A stretch of 40,343 nt of DNA, from NCBI GenBank assembly GCA_002333405.1, contig DDBH01000024.1:24741-65083 (forward strand). Direction: 5' to 3'. Under the pieces are notes generated by a model that worked only from the letters and a program-made list of their open reading frames with translations, was not told the DNA's origin and ran no database searches. The translations under genes were made by a program, and so were the position numbers. The stretch comes from Micrococcales bacterium UBA2037 (lineage in GTDB: Bacteria; Actinomycetota; Actinomycetes; Actinomycetales; Microbacteriaceae). This document shows, one piece after another, positions 32,276 to 40,343 of this stretch (position 1 is its first letter; the number at the start of each line of letters is the position of its first letter).

Positions 32276-33241
32276 CTAAAGCCGCAGGAAGACATCTGGG
32301 GCCTCAGCCCCAGGTTGGAGAGCGACCATCGTCACTTTCCATTGCTCTTGATCAACACTGCGAATCACAACTTTTCCGGTTCGCACCCGTCCCAGCTCTT
32401 CCACCAGAGTGGCAAATATCTGTGACTTCTCGCTGGAACTGATTTCCTCAAGTCCACCGTCGTCCAAAAGTTGCACCTCGACCCCGCGCGATCTTGCTTC
32501 ACGTACAGCTACCACGAGAGCTTTTTGCTGGAATGCTCGGGCGCGAATTTGATCACGAATTCCAGCTTCGGTCAGTCTGGCCAATTGCTTTTCAGACTTG
32601 GTAAGTTTCCCCGCTTTCGAACTAATCAGCTCAAGAACTGGAAGAGCGGTGGCCAAAGTCTGCTCGATGCGCCTTTTGGCCAGTTGTCTGGCGGCAGATT
32701 CAGCCTCCTGGCTGGCATTTTGAGAAATTGCCTTAGCCAGGTAGGTGCTAGCAGCCACTTCACTTTGTGCGATTGTCCGCGATGCCGCCTGGGCGGTTAT
32801 AACGATCAAAATCGCTCCCACGATCCCGCTACCAAGTAGGCCGTCGATGCCGCCCCAGATCCCAACCTCAAGAATCATGGCTCCTGTGCCGATGAATGCG
32901 ATAACAGGTCGCTGACGGACCGCAAGAATCGCCATGAGCGTCGCCACTCCCACCACATACCAGGTCTCAGAACCGGTTCGAACCTCATCCCCAATGGCTG
33001 CTGCGCCGAGCAGTGGCATAAGGGCCGCGGCCACTAGGGCCAGCGCAGTAGGTGCAGCGGATAACTTCAAACTTTTTCGGTCAAGCATCGCCCAGGTGAT
33101 CGCGACCAAGTACAGCTGAAGTGTCAGGACTTCCGGAAACTTTCGATCATATTCCTGCCACGCGAGCAGGCCGATAGTTGCGTGATAGTAACCAAACGCA
33201 AGGGTAAATAAGGTCAGGGGCGCTCTCCGGATCAACCTCAT
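32276..33241 (-). CDS. Kinase-like membrane protein without catalytic motifs, unknown
   Basis: A protein of 321 residues. The first half has about five hydrophobic helices (to about residue 155), then a coiled-coil-like stretch rich in Ala, Glu, Gln and Arg (about 160-230, including AEAGIRD). The C-terminal part has the shape of a worn HATPase domain (KVVIRSVDQEQWKVTMVALQPG) but shows no phospho-His motif, N box or G boxes. ATG 33241 overlaps the stop of the true kinase upstream (ATGA), a better start than GTG 33250. Coupled with that kinase, it may be a regulatory or dimerisation partner. Confidence 0.65.
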   Translation of the reverse strand: MRLIRRAPLTLFTLAFGYYHATIGLLAWQEYDRKFPEVLTLQLYLVAITWAMLDRKSLKLSAAPTALALVAAALMPLLGAAAIGDEVRTGSETWYVVGVATLMAILAVRQRPVIAFIGTGAMILEVGIWGGIDGLLGSGIVGAILIVITAQAASRTIAQSEVAASTYLAKAISQNASQEAESAARQLAKRRIEQTLATALPVLELISSKAGKLTKSEKQLARLTEAGIRDQIRARAFQQKALVVAVREARSRGVEVQLLDDGGLEEISSSEKSQIFATLVEELGRVRTGKVVIRSVDQEQWKVTMVALQPGAEAPDVFLRL

Positions 33242-34410
33242 TTTTCCCACCTAATTACGACGGCAGTTCCGGCTCCTGGAGCAGTGTCGATTTCAGCATG
33301 GCCAACAACAGTCGCCATTCGGCCAAGAATCGAGACCTGGATACCAATTCGATCCCGCGGAATTCGATTCAGCTTGAACCCAATTCCATCGTCGACAACA
33401 CGGGCCTGGATTCCAGCTCCCTCAAGACCTTCTAAGTCGAGAGCCACATGCTCTGCTCCAGAGTGGTTCTTGGCATTATCAAGCGCCTGCAAGGTGGCCT
33501 CGGTGATTGCCTGCGCAACTTCAAGCGGCACTCGCTCGAGGTCTCCCTGTTCAACGTTTAGAGTGAGCCCCGGATAGGACTGAAGCGCCAGCTTCTCCAG
33601 CGCCAGGAAGAGGGCCCTGCGAGTAACCAGGGAGGTCTTTGGTGATCCTGCCTTTGCCGTCTCCAGCTTTGCAACAGTCTCTCCAGCCAGCTTGGCGCTG
33701 GCAAGCTGCTCAGACTTTGACTGCGCTGAAGCAGCAAAGAGCATCGTGTGCAAAACAGAGTCGTGAATCAATGCATCCAACCGCTGATCTTCAAGCTCCA
33801 TGGCTTCCGTGCGGGCCATTGCGATGCTGGAAGCAGCCAGTTGTTGGTTAGCTGAGTCAACCCGATCTGACCAATCCCTGGTGAGCGACAGGAGTCCTGC
33901 AACCGCTCCGGCAAACAAAAATACGTATAGCCCGTCTTGAATCCCATACAGCAGGGGCGCACCGCTCCACTGGATTTGGAGTTCTGTCACCACCCAGGCA
34001 ACGGACAAAACCGGCAGGAAGGATGCGGTCAAAAAATTCTTCCCCAGAACCGCGATGCAGAATCCCGCTGGGCCCACTGCCCACCAGACCCATGCATGAT
34101 GAAAGCTATCGGCTAGCGAGCCGGCCGGTTGAATCAATTGCGGGAGGACTGCGAGGGTGAAAAGTGTTGCAGCGGCATGCGCCACAAGGGCAGTGTTGTT
34201 GAACTTTCCGATCAGCGCCGTCACAATCACGGATAACACTGAGAGCGTGATCAGATAAAAGAAGCTGGCCGCAATCGGCAAGAACACTGCTTCTTGCTGA
34301 AAGTAATTTGCTACCACTTCCAGGTGGCTGAGCCCAAGCACCAGGCCAAAAACCTGTCGCATGCGCGACTCAAGCTTGGAGCGTGCCGCAGCAGGCAACA
34401 CTGTGGTCAT
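33238..34410 (-). CDS. Membrane sensor histidine kinase, NarL/DesK-like
   Basis: A 390-residue kinase. Residues about 20-175 contain five or six transmembrane helices with little outside loop, suggesting sensing of or within the membrane. His216 in LIHDSVLH is the likely phospho-acceptor (HisKA_3-like). The HATPase shows ALDNAKNHSGA, VVDDGIGF and PGAGTAV. It starts directly at the stop of the response regulator (TAAATG at 34408-34413), so both come from one transcript. The signal is unknown. Confidence 0.85.
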   Translation of the reverse strand: MTTVLPAAARSKLESRMRQVFGLVLGLSHLEVVANYFQQEAVFLPIAASFFYLITLSVLSVIVTALIGKFNNTALVAHAAATLFTLAVLPQLIQPAGSLADSFHHAWVWWAVGPAGFCIAVLGKNFLTASFLPVLSVAWVVTELQIQWSGAPLLYGIQDGLYVFLFAGAVAGLLSLTRDWSDRVDSANQQLAASSIAMARTEAMELEDQRLDALIHDSVLHTMLFAASAQSKSEQLASAKLAGETVAKLETAKAGSPKTSLVTRRALFLALEKLALQSYPGLTLNVEQGDLERVPLEVAQAITEATLQALDNAKNHSGAEHVALDLEGLEGAGIQARVVDDGIGFKLNRIPRDRIGIQVSILGRMATVVGHAEIDTAPGAGTAVVIRWEK

Positions 34411-35055
34411 TTAGAGAAGGTCTCCAGAAATGATGCCGTCTTCTATGGCGCGCCGGTAAAGGTCAACCTTTGTGCCGGCCTCTCGGCCGAGCTTCGCATA
34501 CTTCACTCGCACTCGGTCAATGTGCTCTTTTGCTGAACTCTGCTTTATTTCAAGTTGAAATGCGACCTGTTTTAGGCTGAGCCCGGATGCATAGAGTGAC
34601 AGCACTTCCCGCTCACGAGCTGAGAGGTTGGCCTCTTTGAAGTTTGAGTCTGCATCGATCATTGCCGAGGTCTCCGGATTATTGATAATCGCACCTTCGG
34701 CCGCTAACTTGATCGCCTCTGCCAAGTGCGACATCGGTTGCGACTTTGGAACAATTGCCAAAGCGCCAGACCTAAGGGCTGCTCGCATCAAAACTGGCTT
34801 GTCGGCAATGCTGAAGATCAAAACGGCACTGCCGATTGCAATCAGCTTTTCAACGTTGTCGGTTACCGATGAGCCATCGTCCAGCGAAAGGTCCATGACT
34901 ACAACGTCGCAGTCGTTACTTCCAAGGCTCGCAATCAGCTCATCAACCGTGGGTGAGGATGCAACGAGGTTCAGACCCTCTGCTCTGCAACTCTCGGCAA
35001 ACCCAAGTCGAACCGCCTCATGATCATCAACAATCGCAACTTTTACCTGCTCCAT
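34411..35055 (-). CDS. LuxR/NarL-type response regulator
   Basis: A 214-residue regulator: receiver domain with acidic pair DD (10-11) and phospho-acceptor Asp55 in VVMDLSLDDG, and a C-terminal LuxR helix-turn-helix with LSAREREVLSLYASGLSLKQ. ATG 35055 lies 6 nt after TAGCCT (35062-35067), a possible leaderless promoter overlapping the end of the upstream methyltransferase; ATG 35058 is adjacent and cannot be ruled out. It is first in the cassette regulator-kinase-kinase-like protein. Confidence 0.87.
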   Translation of the reverse strand: MEQVKVAIVDDHEAVRLGFAESCRAEGLNLVASSPTVDELIASLGSNDCDVVVMDLSLDDGSSVTDNVEKLIAIGSAVLIFSIADKPVLMRAALRSGALAIVPKSQPMSHLAEAIKLAAEGAIINNPETSAMIDADSNFKEANLSAREREVLSLYASGLSLKQVAFQLEIKQSSAKEHIDRVRVKYAKLGREAGTKVDLYRRAIEDGIISGDLL

Positions 35056-35064
35056 CATTCAAGG

Positions 35065-36231
35065 CTATCGGGATAATGCGACAACAGTCTCAAAATGATG
35101 GGTGTGCGGGAAGATGTCAAAAGCCTTAATTGCCTTCAGGTTATAGCCCGCCTCGCCCAGAGTTTTCAGGTCTCTGGCAAGAGCAACCGGATCACACGCA
35201 ACATAAATCAGATTTCTGGGCTGAAGTCGAATCAACTGTTCAACTACCTTATTTGCCGCCCCAGAGCGTGGCGGGTCAAGCACGATAGTGTCAAAAGACC
35301 CGGCTGATTGGGAGCGCAGGAACTTCAAAACATCTGCCCGGTGGAACTTTAGATTCGGTAGATCTTGAGTGGAGCGCTCGCCGTCCTCAATTGCCTGCTT
35401 TGCAGACTCAACCGCCAGGAACTTCGCGCCCGGATAGCTGTTGCTGAGAGTGGCACTGAACAACCCAACCCCAGAGTAAAGGTCTAAGTTTTGCTTTTCA
35501 GAATCGAACCCCAGTAGATCGGCAAATTCCTTGACGCAGCCGGTTAGCAGTTCCGGTGCCGCCTTATGCGCCTGCCAGAACGAACCAGGGCTTAGCCGAA
35601 ATGTTCGGCCCGCAACCCGCTCAATCAGCTGAGCGTCTCCGTTTAGTTTCTTGTCAATTGACCACTGCAGATTGCCGGTGTTGCTGGCTGCAATCTTAAT
35701 TTTTTCAACGCCGTTGAAGTTCTTTAGATGCAGGCCCAGCTCTTCAATTTCGAGCACTGCCAGTGGTAGGTCTCTGGTGAATACGATCTCGTTGGTGCGA
35801 ACCTTTGAAGGCCCTGCCGTTCCAGACTCATCGACATTTAGTTGAACCCGTGTTCGGTAGCGCAAGCCATTTGCTTTGTCATCTCCGGGAGCTGGCTCAA
35901 CCTGAACATCGCTTTCTAGGCCCGCCATGCGGCTAAGCGCCTCTCGCAAGACATCGGTTTTGAGTGCTCTCTGGTAATCAAGGGCGATGTGCCCAAACTC
36001 TGCGCCACCGGCTCCCCGCAAAGCTGCTTTCCAGAAGTGCTTGACCCGGTGCTCTGATGGCTCGACGACCTCCAAGGTCTCGGCTCGAAGGAAGCTCTTG
36101 GTGTCTTGGACAACCTTCGCGTTCACCACTTCACCTGGCAGCGCCCCTGATACAAACACCACCTTGTTATCGTGGCGGGCAATAAAAACGCCTCCGTGGG
36201 CGACTTTTTCAATTTTCAGCTTTAACATCAC
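35065..36231 (-). CDS. TRAM-domain RNA (uracil-5) methyltransferase, TrmA/RlmD family
   Basis: A 388-residue enzyme with an N-terminal TRAM domain (about 1-65) and a SAM-binding domain containing LDLYSGVGLFS, VLDPPRSGA and YVACDPVAL, the latter with the catalytic cysteine. It probably makes 5-methyluridine in 23S rRNA or tRNA. Like other actinobacterial members it lacks the N-terminal iron-sulfur cysteine cluster of E. coli RlmD. GTG 36231 and ATG 36228 are adjacent possible starts. Only 31 bp separate it from the divergent maf gene. The target nucleotide is not determined. Confidence 0.87.
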   Translation of the reverse strand: MMLKLKIEKVAHGGVFIARHDNKVVFVSGALPGEVVNAKVVQDTKSFLRAETLEVVEPSEHRVKHFWKAALRGAGGAEFGHIALDYQRALKTDVLREALSRMAGLESDVQVEPAPGDDKANGLRYRTRVQLNVDESGTAGPSKVRTNEIVFTRDLPLAVLEIEELGLHLKNFNGVEKIKIAASNTGNLQWSIDKKLNGDAQLIERVAGRTFRLSPGSFWQAHKAAPELLTGCVKEFADLLGFDSEKQNLDLYSGVGLFSATLSNSYPGAKFLAVESAKQAIEDGERSTQDLPNLKFHRADVLKFLRSQSAGSFDTIVLDPPRSGAANKVVEQLIRLQPRNLIYVACDPVALARDLKTLGEAGYNLKAIKAFDIFPHTHHFETVVALSR

Positions 36232-36250
36232 AGGCTAAGTGTTCCACAGC

Positions 36251-36256
36251 TAACCT
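36251..36256 (+). promoter_or_regulatory. -10 box (TAACCT) of maf
   Basis: TAACCT ends 6 nt before GTG 36263, the same hexamer and spacing as at galE. It lies in a 31-bp divergent gap, so it must overlap the promoter of the methyltransferase gene. Confidence 0.5.
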
Positions 36257-36262
36257 CTTAGC

Positions 36263-36862
36263 GTGACCGAATTAATTCTTGCCTCCACCTCGCCTGCCAG
36301 GAAAAAGCTCCTTAGCGAAGCTGGCATTCGCTTTACCGACAAGTCTCCAGGGGTCGATGAGGATCTTGAAGTTGAGCTTTACAAACCCGAAACTGCTGAG
36401 CAACTCACTGAGTTGCTCGCTAGAAAAAAGGCTGAAGCAGTGGCTGCCACTGCAGCCAATGCGATCGTTCTCGGGTGTGACTCCGCTCTGCTGCTAGATG
36501 GCGAAATTCTCGGCAAGCCGCTAACGGCTGAGGTCGCGATAGCCAGGTGGGGCAAGCTCCGCGGTAACTCGGGCACTCTCTATTCTGGCCATCACTTAAT
36601 CGACACCAAGAGCAAGCAAGTCACCTCCCTGGTGACAAAAACTGAAGTGAATTTTTCTGACCTGAGCGATGACCAAATTGCAAGGTATGTGGCAACCGGA
36701 GAACCACTCCAGGTGGCCGGCGCCTTCACCATTGACGGGCTCGGTGGAGCCTTCATCGAATCGATTAGTGGCGATTACCACACAGTGGTCGGACTGTCGC
36801 TGGTTGGCCTACGAAAAATGATTAGTGAACTGGGTCACGATTACCAGGACTTCTGGAGATAA
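36263..36862 (+). CDS. maf: Maf-family nucleotide pyrophosphatase
   Basis: A 199-residue Maf protein. It opens LILASTSPARKKLL, the phosphate-binding signature, and has GCDSALLLDGEILGKP and ATGEPLQVAGAFTIDGLGG, the usual catalytic blocks. Maf proteins hydrolyse non-canonical or methylated nucleoside triphosphates, and overexpression blocks septation. GTG start with a -10 box 6 nt upstream, probably leaderless. In actinobacteria maf is part of the accD-accE-maf-accA block, here interrupted by the sensor cassette and the methyltransferase. Confidence 0.93.
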   Translation: MTELILASTSPARKKLLSEAGIRFTDKSPGVDEDLEVELYKPETAEQLTELLARKKAEAVAATAANAIVLGCDSALLLDGEILGKPLTAEVAIARWGKLRGNSGTLYSGHHLIDTKSKQVTSLVTKTEVNFSDLSDDQIARYVATGEPLQVAGAFTIDGLGGAFIESISGDYHTVVGLSLVGLRKMISELGHDYQDFWR

Positions 36863-36922
36863 CCCACACGGATATTTAGATTTTTTGTAGGTTGGTTATA
36901 AATCCAAGGCCTAATCTGCCAA

Positions 36923-36928
36923 TAAGCT
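36923..36928 (+). promoter_or_regulatory. -10 box (TAAGCT) of accA
   Basis: TAAGCT ends 8 nt before the ATG at 36937. It argues against the in-frame upstream start at 36892, which would lie before the promoter. Confidence 0.4.
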
Positions 36929-36936
36929 ATCGGATT

Positions 36937-38709
36937 ATGACCAACCGCAAGATCTCCAAGCTGCTGATTGCCAACCGTGGTGAGATAGCCATCCGAATCA
37001 TTAGAGCAGCCAAAGACTCCGGCATCCAAACCGTCGCTGTTTATGCAGATGGTGACCGGAACGCGCAGCACGTGAAGCTCGCCGATGAGGCCTACAACCT
37101 AGCTGGAGAAACCGCGGCTGAGACCTACCTGGTAATCGACAAGATTCTCTCGGTTGCAAAGCGCTCTGGAGCAAACGCTGTCCACCCGGGCTATGGCTTC
37201 CTTTCCGAAAATGCTGACTTTGCGCAGGCGGTTGTGGACGCGGGATTGATCTGGATTGGTCCACCTGCGGCAGCCATTGCTGCACTGGGCGACAAGGTTT
37301 CTGCGAGGAAGATTGCAGAGTCAGTGGGGGCGCCACTAGCCCCTGGCACAATTGATCCGGTTGAAACCGTCGAGGAAGTTGAGCAGTTTGTTGCCAAGCA
37401 CGGACTCCCGGTAGCCATCAAGGCCGCCTATGGCGGAGGTGGCCGTGGCATCAAGATTGTGCGCGATGCCTCCGAAATCAAAGAACTCTTTGAGTCTGCA
37501 ACCAGAGAAGCAATCGCTGCCTTTGGTCGCGGTGAGTGCTTCTTGGAGAAATACCTTGAAAAGCCTCGACATGTTGAAACTCAGTGCCTCGCAGATGAGC
37601 ATGGCAACGTGGTAGTTGTTTCAACCAGAGATTGCTCTTTACAGCGCCGTCACCAAAAGCTGGTGGAGGAAGCCCCCGCGCCATTCCTAACCGATCAGCA
37701 AGTGGCAAGCCTGTACGAGTCCTCGAAGGCGATCCTAAAAACGGCCAACTATGTTGGCGCCGGCACCTGCGAGTTCCTAATTTCTGCCGACGGCACCATT
37801 TCCTTCCTGGAAGTAAACACCCGGCTCCAGGTGGAGCACCCAGTTTCTGAGGAAGTAACCGGGATCGACCTAGTCAGAGAACAATTCGCAATCGCCGAGG
37901 GTGGCACTCTTGACTACTCAGACCCAGAGGTCAAGGGCCACTCATTTGAATTCCGAATCAACGGCGAGGATGCTGGCACTGGCTTCTTGCCATCGCCCGG
38001 TCCGATTCACCAATTTTTGGCGCCATCGGGACCCGGGGTTCGAGTTGACTCCGGTGTGGTTGGCGGGGATGTAATCTCTGGAAACTTTGACTCGATGATG
38101 GCGAAGCTAATTGTCACCGGGAAGGACCGCACCGAAGCCCTTGCTAGGTCCAGGCGCGCTCTGGCCGAGATGCAGGTGCTCGGCCTGCCGACGGTGCTTC
38201 CGTTTCACCGCGCAATTGTTGACCATGAAGCATTCATTGGTGACGGTAAAACATTCAAGGTCTTCACCAGGTGGATCGAAACCGAATGGGAAAACAACAT
38301 TGAACCGTGGAGTGGAGCTCAGGAACCGCTTCCGCAGACTGAAGCCAGGCATGAGGTGATTGTTGAGGTTGCTGATAAGCGGCTCTCGGTAACGGTTCCA
38401 AAGCGACTGCTAGTTGGCGAGATCGGCTCTGCCCAGGGACACGCTCCAAAACGTAAGGCCAGCGCCCACAGCTCTGGCCACACCGGAGCAAAGGGCAATG
38501 TGCTTCTTGCTCCAATGCAGGCAACCGTTGTGAAGCTGGCCGTCGAAGTTGGCGCTCAGGTCGCAGAAGGTGATTTGGTCGCAGTACTTGAAGCCATGAA
38601 GATGGAACAGCCGCTTACCGCGCACCGCGCTGGTGTGATTTCAAAAATAGGCGTTGAGGTCGGAGCAACTATTTCGGCTGGAACGCTAATTCTAGAAATT
38701 ACCGACTAG
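36937..38709 (+). CDS. accA: Acyl-CoA carboxylase alpha subunit (biotin carboxylase + carrier)
   Basis: A 590-residue two-domain subunit. The biotin carboxylase part (1-450) has KLLIANRGEIA, the ATP-grasp loop GGGGRGIK and EVNTRLQVEHPVSEEVTG. A linker leads to the C-terminal carrier domain with EAMKMEQ (biotinylated Lys555). It carboxylates biotin using ATP and bicarbonate, serves AccD and AccE, and is modified by BirA. The normal N-terminus MTNRKISK picks ATG 36937. Its stop interlocks with that of the lpdA-like gene. Confidence 0.96.
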   Translation: MTNRKISKLLIANRGEIAIRIIRAAKDSGIQTVAVYADGDRNAQHVKLADEAYNLAGETAAETYLVIDKILSVAKRSGANAVHPGYGFLSENADFAQAVVDAGLIWIGPPAAAIAALGDKVSARKIAESVGAPLAPGTIDPVETVEEVEQFVAKHGLPVAIKAAYGGGGRGIKIVRDASEIKELFESATREAIAAFGRGECFLEKYLEKPRHVETQCLADEHGNVVVVSTRDCSLQRRHQKLVEEAPAPFLTDQQVASLYESSKAILKTANYVGAGTCEFLISADGTISFLEVNTRLQVEHPVSEEVTGIDLVREQFAIAEGGTLDYSDPEVKGHSFEFRINGEDAGTGFLPSPGPIHQFLAPSGPGVRVDSGVVGGDVISGNFDSMMAKLIVTGKDRTEALARSRRALAEMQVLGLPTVLPFHRAIVDHEAFIGDGKTFKVFTRWIETEWENNIEPWSGAQEPLPQTEARHEVIVEVADKRLSVTVPKRLLVGEIGSAQGHAPKRKASAHSSGHTGAKGNVLLAPMQATVVKLAVEVGAQVAEGDLVAVLEAMKMEQPLTAHRAGVISKIGVEVGATISAGTLILEITD

Positions 38710-40109
38710 TCAATTGGCTGGTGCAGGGCACTAGCAGCTTCAGAAATAGACCCGGATAGCGACGGGTAAACAGTGTAGGTTCTGGCCAGCTGGTCTACGG
38801 TCAACCTGTTTTCAATTGCCACTGCAATTGGATAAATCAAGTCTGAAGCCCGAGGCGCAACAACCACGCCACCGATCACCGTTCCGGAGCCAACCGATGC
38901 GAACAGCTTGATAAAACCCTCGTCCACGCCCTCCATCTTGGCCCTGGGGTTTGTTTCAAGCATTACCTTGTGAATTTCTCCGCGAACTAGACCCTGTTCG
39001 ATCTCAGCCTGGCTCCACCCAACCGAAGCAATTTCCGGAGCAGTAAAGACATTCGAGGCTACGTTTCTGAGCCTGGTTGGAGCTGAGACGTCACCCATGG
39101 TGTGGTAGACAGCAGTCCTGCCCTGCATCGCAGAAACAGAGGCCAGCGGCAAGGCCGTGGAGCAGTCACCAACGGCATAAACGTTCGCCCTGGAAGTTCT
39201 GGCGACCTTGTTTGAAATCACGTGCCCGGTTTCATTCAGCGCAACGTCCGCTTCCTCAAGCCCAAGATCCTTGGTGTTGGGAATAGCGCCAACCGCCATC
39301 AGGCAGTGCGAACCGGTTACAACTGAGCCGTCCTCCAGTGTCACCTTCACGCTGTCCCCCAGGTTTTCAACAGCTGCTGCGCGAGACTTGCTCAGAAGCT
39401 TCATTCCCTTGCGGGCAAATACTTCTTCGATCAACACGGCAGCGTCCTCGTCGTTTCCAGGCAACACCTTGTCTCTGGAGGAAACCAGCGTCACTTGGCT
39501 TCCAAGATCAAGGTACGCAGAAGCGAACTCAGCCCCGGTTACACCAGACCCGACCACGATCATGTGTTCCGGGAGCTCGTCGATGCTGTAGAGCTGCTTC
39601 CAGTTCAGAATTCGCTTCCCATCGCAAGCTGCATTTGGAAGGTCGCGCGGCCTGGCGCCGGTTGCAACGATGATTGTTTTTGCTTGAATTTTTTGTGGCT
39701 TGCCATCGGTGGGAGTAATCACCACGTGGTGATTGCCATCAAGTTTTCCGCGGCCAGAAATAACAATTACACCCTCGGCAATGAGGGTTTCAAGCATGTC
39801 CTCTGACTGGGACGCGGCAAGATCCAGAAGTCGCTTATTTATTGCCTCGAAGTCAATCTTTATCTCAGGTGTAACTTCCTTGCCGTCGACTGCAAGGCTC
39901 ACCCCAAGGGTCTTGGCCTGGGCCACCCGCTGCGCGGTTTCCGCTGTTGCAATCAGGGTCTTAGATGGAACCACATCGGTTAGGACTGCGTTTCCACCAA
40001 TCCCGTTTTCCTCGATCAAAACCACTTCGGCACCCAGTTGAACGCCAGCTCGAGCTGCTTCATAGCCACCTGGGCCGCCGCCAATGATGACGATTCGATG
40101 CTTGGTCAT
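38706..40109 (-). CDS. lpdA: LpdA-type NAD(P)H dehydrogenase flavoprotein, no redox disulfide
   Basis: A flavoprotein of about 467 residues. The FAD-binding GGGPGGYEAAR and the NAD-binding VGSGVTGAEFA are intact, and the ending has the dimer interface of the disulfide-reductase family. Where lipoamide dehydrogenase has CxxxxC it reads GGNAVLTDVVPSKT, so it cannot reduce a disulfide. Mycobacterial LpdA (Rv3303c) has the same feature and reduces quinones. In frame, GTG 40124 and GTG 40154 are alternative starts; I chose ATG 40109 (MTKHRIVIIGGG) from the family N-terminus. It is divergent from deoD. Confidence 0.9.
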   Translation of the reverse strand: MTKHRIVIIGGGPGGYEAARAGVQLGAEVVLIEENGIGGNAVLTDVVPSKTLIATAETAQRVAQAKTLGVSLAVDGKEVTPEIKIDFEAINKRLLDLAASQSEDMLETLIAEGVIVISGRGKLDGNHHVVITPTDGKPQKIQAKTIIVATGARPRDLPNAACDGKRILNWKQLYSIDELPEHMIVVGSGVTGAEFASAYLDLGSQVTLVSSRDKVLPGNDEDAAVLIEEVFARKGMKLLSKSRAAAVENLGDSVKVTLEDGSVVTGSHCLMAVGAIPNTKDLGLEEADVALNETGHVISNKVARTSRANVYAVGDCSTALPLASVSAMQGRTAVYHTMGDVSAPTRLRNVASNVFTAPEIASVGWSQAEIEQGLVRGEIHKVMLETNPRAKMEGVDEGFIKLFASVGSGTVIGGVVVAPRASDLIYPIAVAIENRLTVDQLARTYTVYPSLSGSISEAASALHQPID

Positions 40110-40163
40110 TTTTGATTCGATCACGCCCCTATTCTCCACCAACTTCACACCCAATTACTTGGC

Positions 40164-40169
40164 TAAACT
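40164..40169 (+). promoter_or_regulatory. -10 box (TAAACT) of deoD
   Basis: TAAACT ends 7 nt before the ATG at 40177, again the leaderless spacing. Confidence 0.5.
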
Positions 40170-40176
40170 GATTTTC

Positions 40177-40343
40177 ATGACGCATCCGTTGAACCAAGAC
40201 AATGTTGACCCATTCGAAATAGCCCAGCAGGCCGCCGATCAAATCCGGAGTATTTCCGGCATTGAAAAGCACGACATCGCACTGACCCTCGGGTCTGGTT
40301 GGTCAAAAGCTGCCGACCTTTTGGGGGAAACGGTTTGTGAAAT
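40177..40343 (+). CDS. deoD: Purine nucleoside phosphorylase, N-terminal part (partial)
   Basis: The first 55 residues of a protein cut off by the right edge. After a leading helix (FEIAQQAADQIRSIS) comes IALTLGSGWSKAADLLGE, the phosphate-binding start of trimeric purine nucleoside phosphorylases. The neighbour on the other strand is lpdA, and the two genes also lie close together in mycobacteria (Rv3303c lpdA, Rv3307 deoD). The ATG has a -10 box 7 nt upstream. The remainder cannot be judged. Confidence 0.85.
   Translation, partial: MTHPLNQDNVDPFEIAQQAADQIRSISGIEKHDIALTLGSGWSKAADLLGETVCE

Noticed and set aside
39208..39591. 127-codon plus-strand frame opposite lpdA
   Set aside because: Low-complexity Ser-rich shadow; lpdA is intact on the other strand.

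Overview
The window reads as part of a small, streamlined actinobacterial chromosome, most likely a freshwater Microbacteriaceae of the Rhodoluna/Aquiluna ('Luna') type. The support is two WhiB proteins, an MtrA-MtrB-LpqB locus, a PdtaS-type kinase beside WhiB1, an actinobacterial acyl-CoA carboxylase cluster (birA, accD, accE, maf, accA), a C50-carotenoid cluster, moderate GC by eye, very short intergenic gaps and many promoters that seem to give leaderless mRNAs. The genus is an inference; I saw no rRNA or other decisive marker.

Layout. 1-1762: end of a C50 carotenoid operon (crtI end, crtYe, crtYf, crtEb), all overlapping by 4 bp. 1759-4006: SprT-like protein, PatB-type C-S lyase and a LysE exporter on the minus strand. 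4065-7265: small mixed genes, including two Bcp peroxiredoxins, a zinc-ribbon membrane protein, an unlisted 44-residue membrane peptide, tRNA-Lys(CTT), a second LysE-family exporter and whiB1. 7262-18349: long minus-strand run of pdtaS, secA, hpf, a broken comF, lpqB, mtrB, mtrA and manB. 18393-23028: zincin-like protein, DUF5719-like protein, large membrane glycosyltransferase and whiB2. 23150-27702: galE, then a lipoprotein plus a 1023-residue secreted LysM protein. 27803-30212: purE, purK and birA. 30342-38709: accD and accE, a three-gene sensor cassette, a TRAM/RNA methyltransferase, maf and accA. 38706-end: LpdA-like flavoprotein and the start of a purine nucleoside phosphorylase.

Functionally most of this is envelope building and its control. 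MtrAB-LpqB, SecA, phosphomannomutase, the glycosyltransferase, GalE and the LysM protein act on the wall and glycans. BirA with AccA, AccD and AccE makes malonyl- or methylmalonyl-CoA. No mobile element, CRISPR array or prophage was seen.

Points worth a second look are: five convergent gene pairs whose stop codons interlock in the same 4-bp way; a recurring -10 box placed 6-8 nt before start codons; a nested-stem RNA element with a strong terminator after accE; a sensor cassette with a catalytically empty kinase-like partner inside the acc/maf block; a doubly frameshifted comF; operator-like palindromes at whiB2 and mtrA; and a peroxiredoxin pair in which one copy lost the resolving cysteine. 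No stretch over 300 bases lacks a gene. I found no clear undescribed multi-gene system; the candidates are the sensor cassette and the accE-distal RNA.
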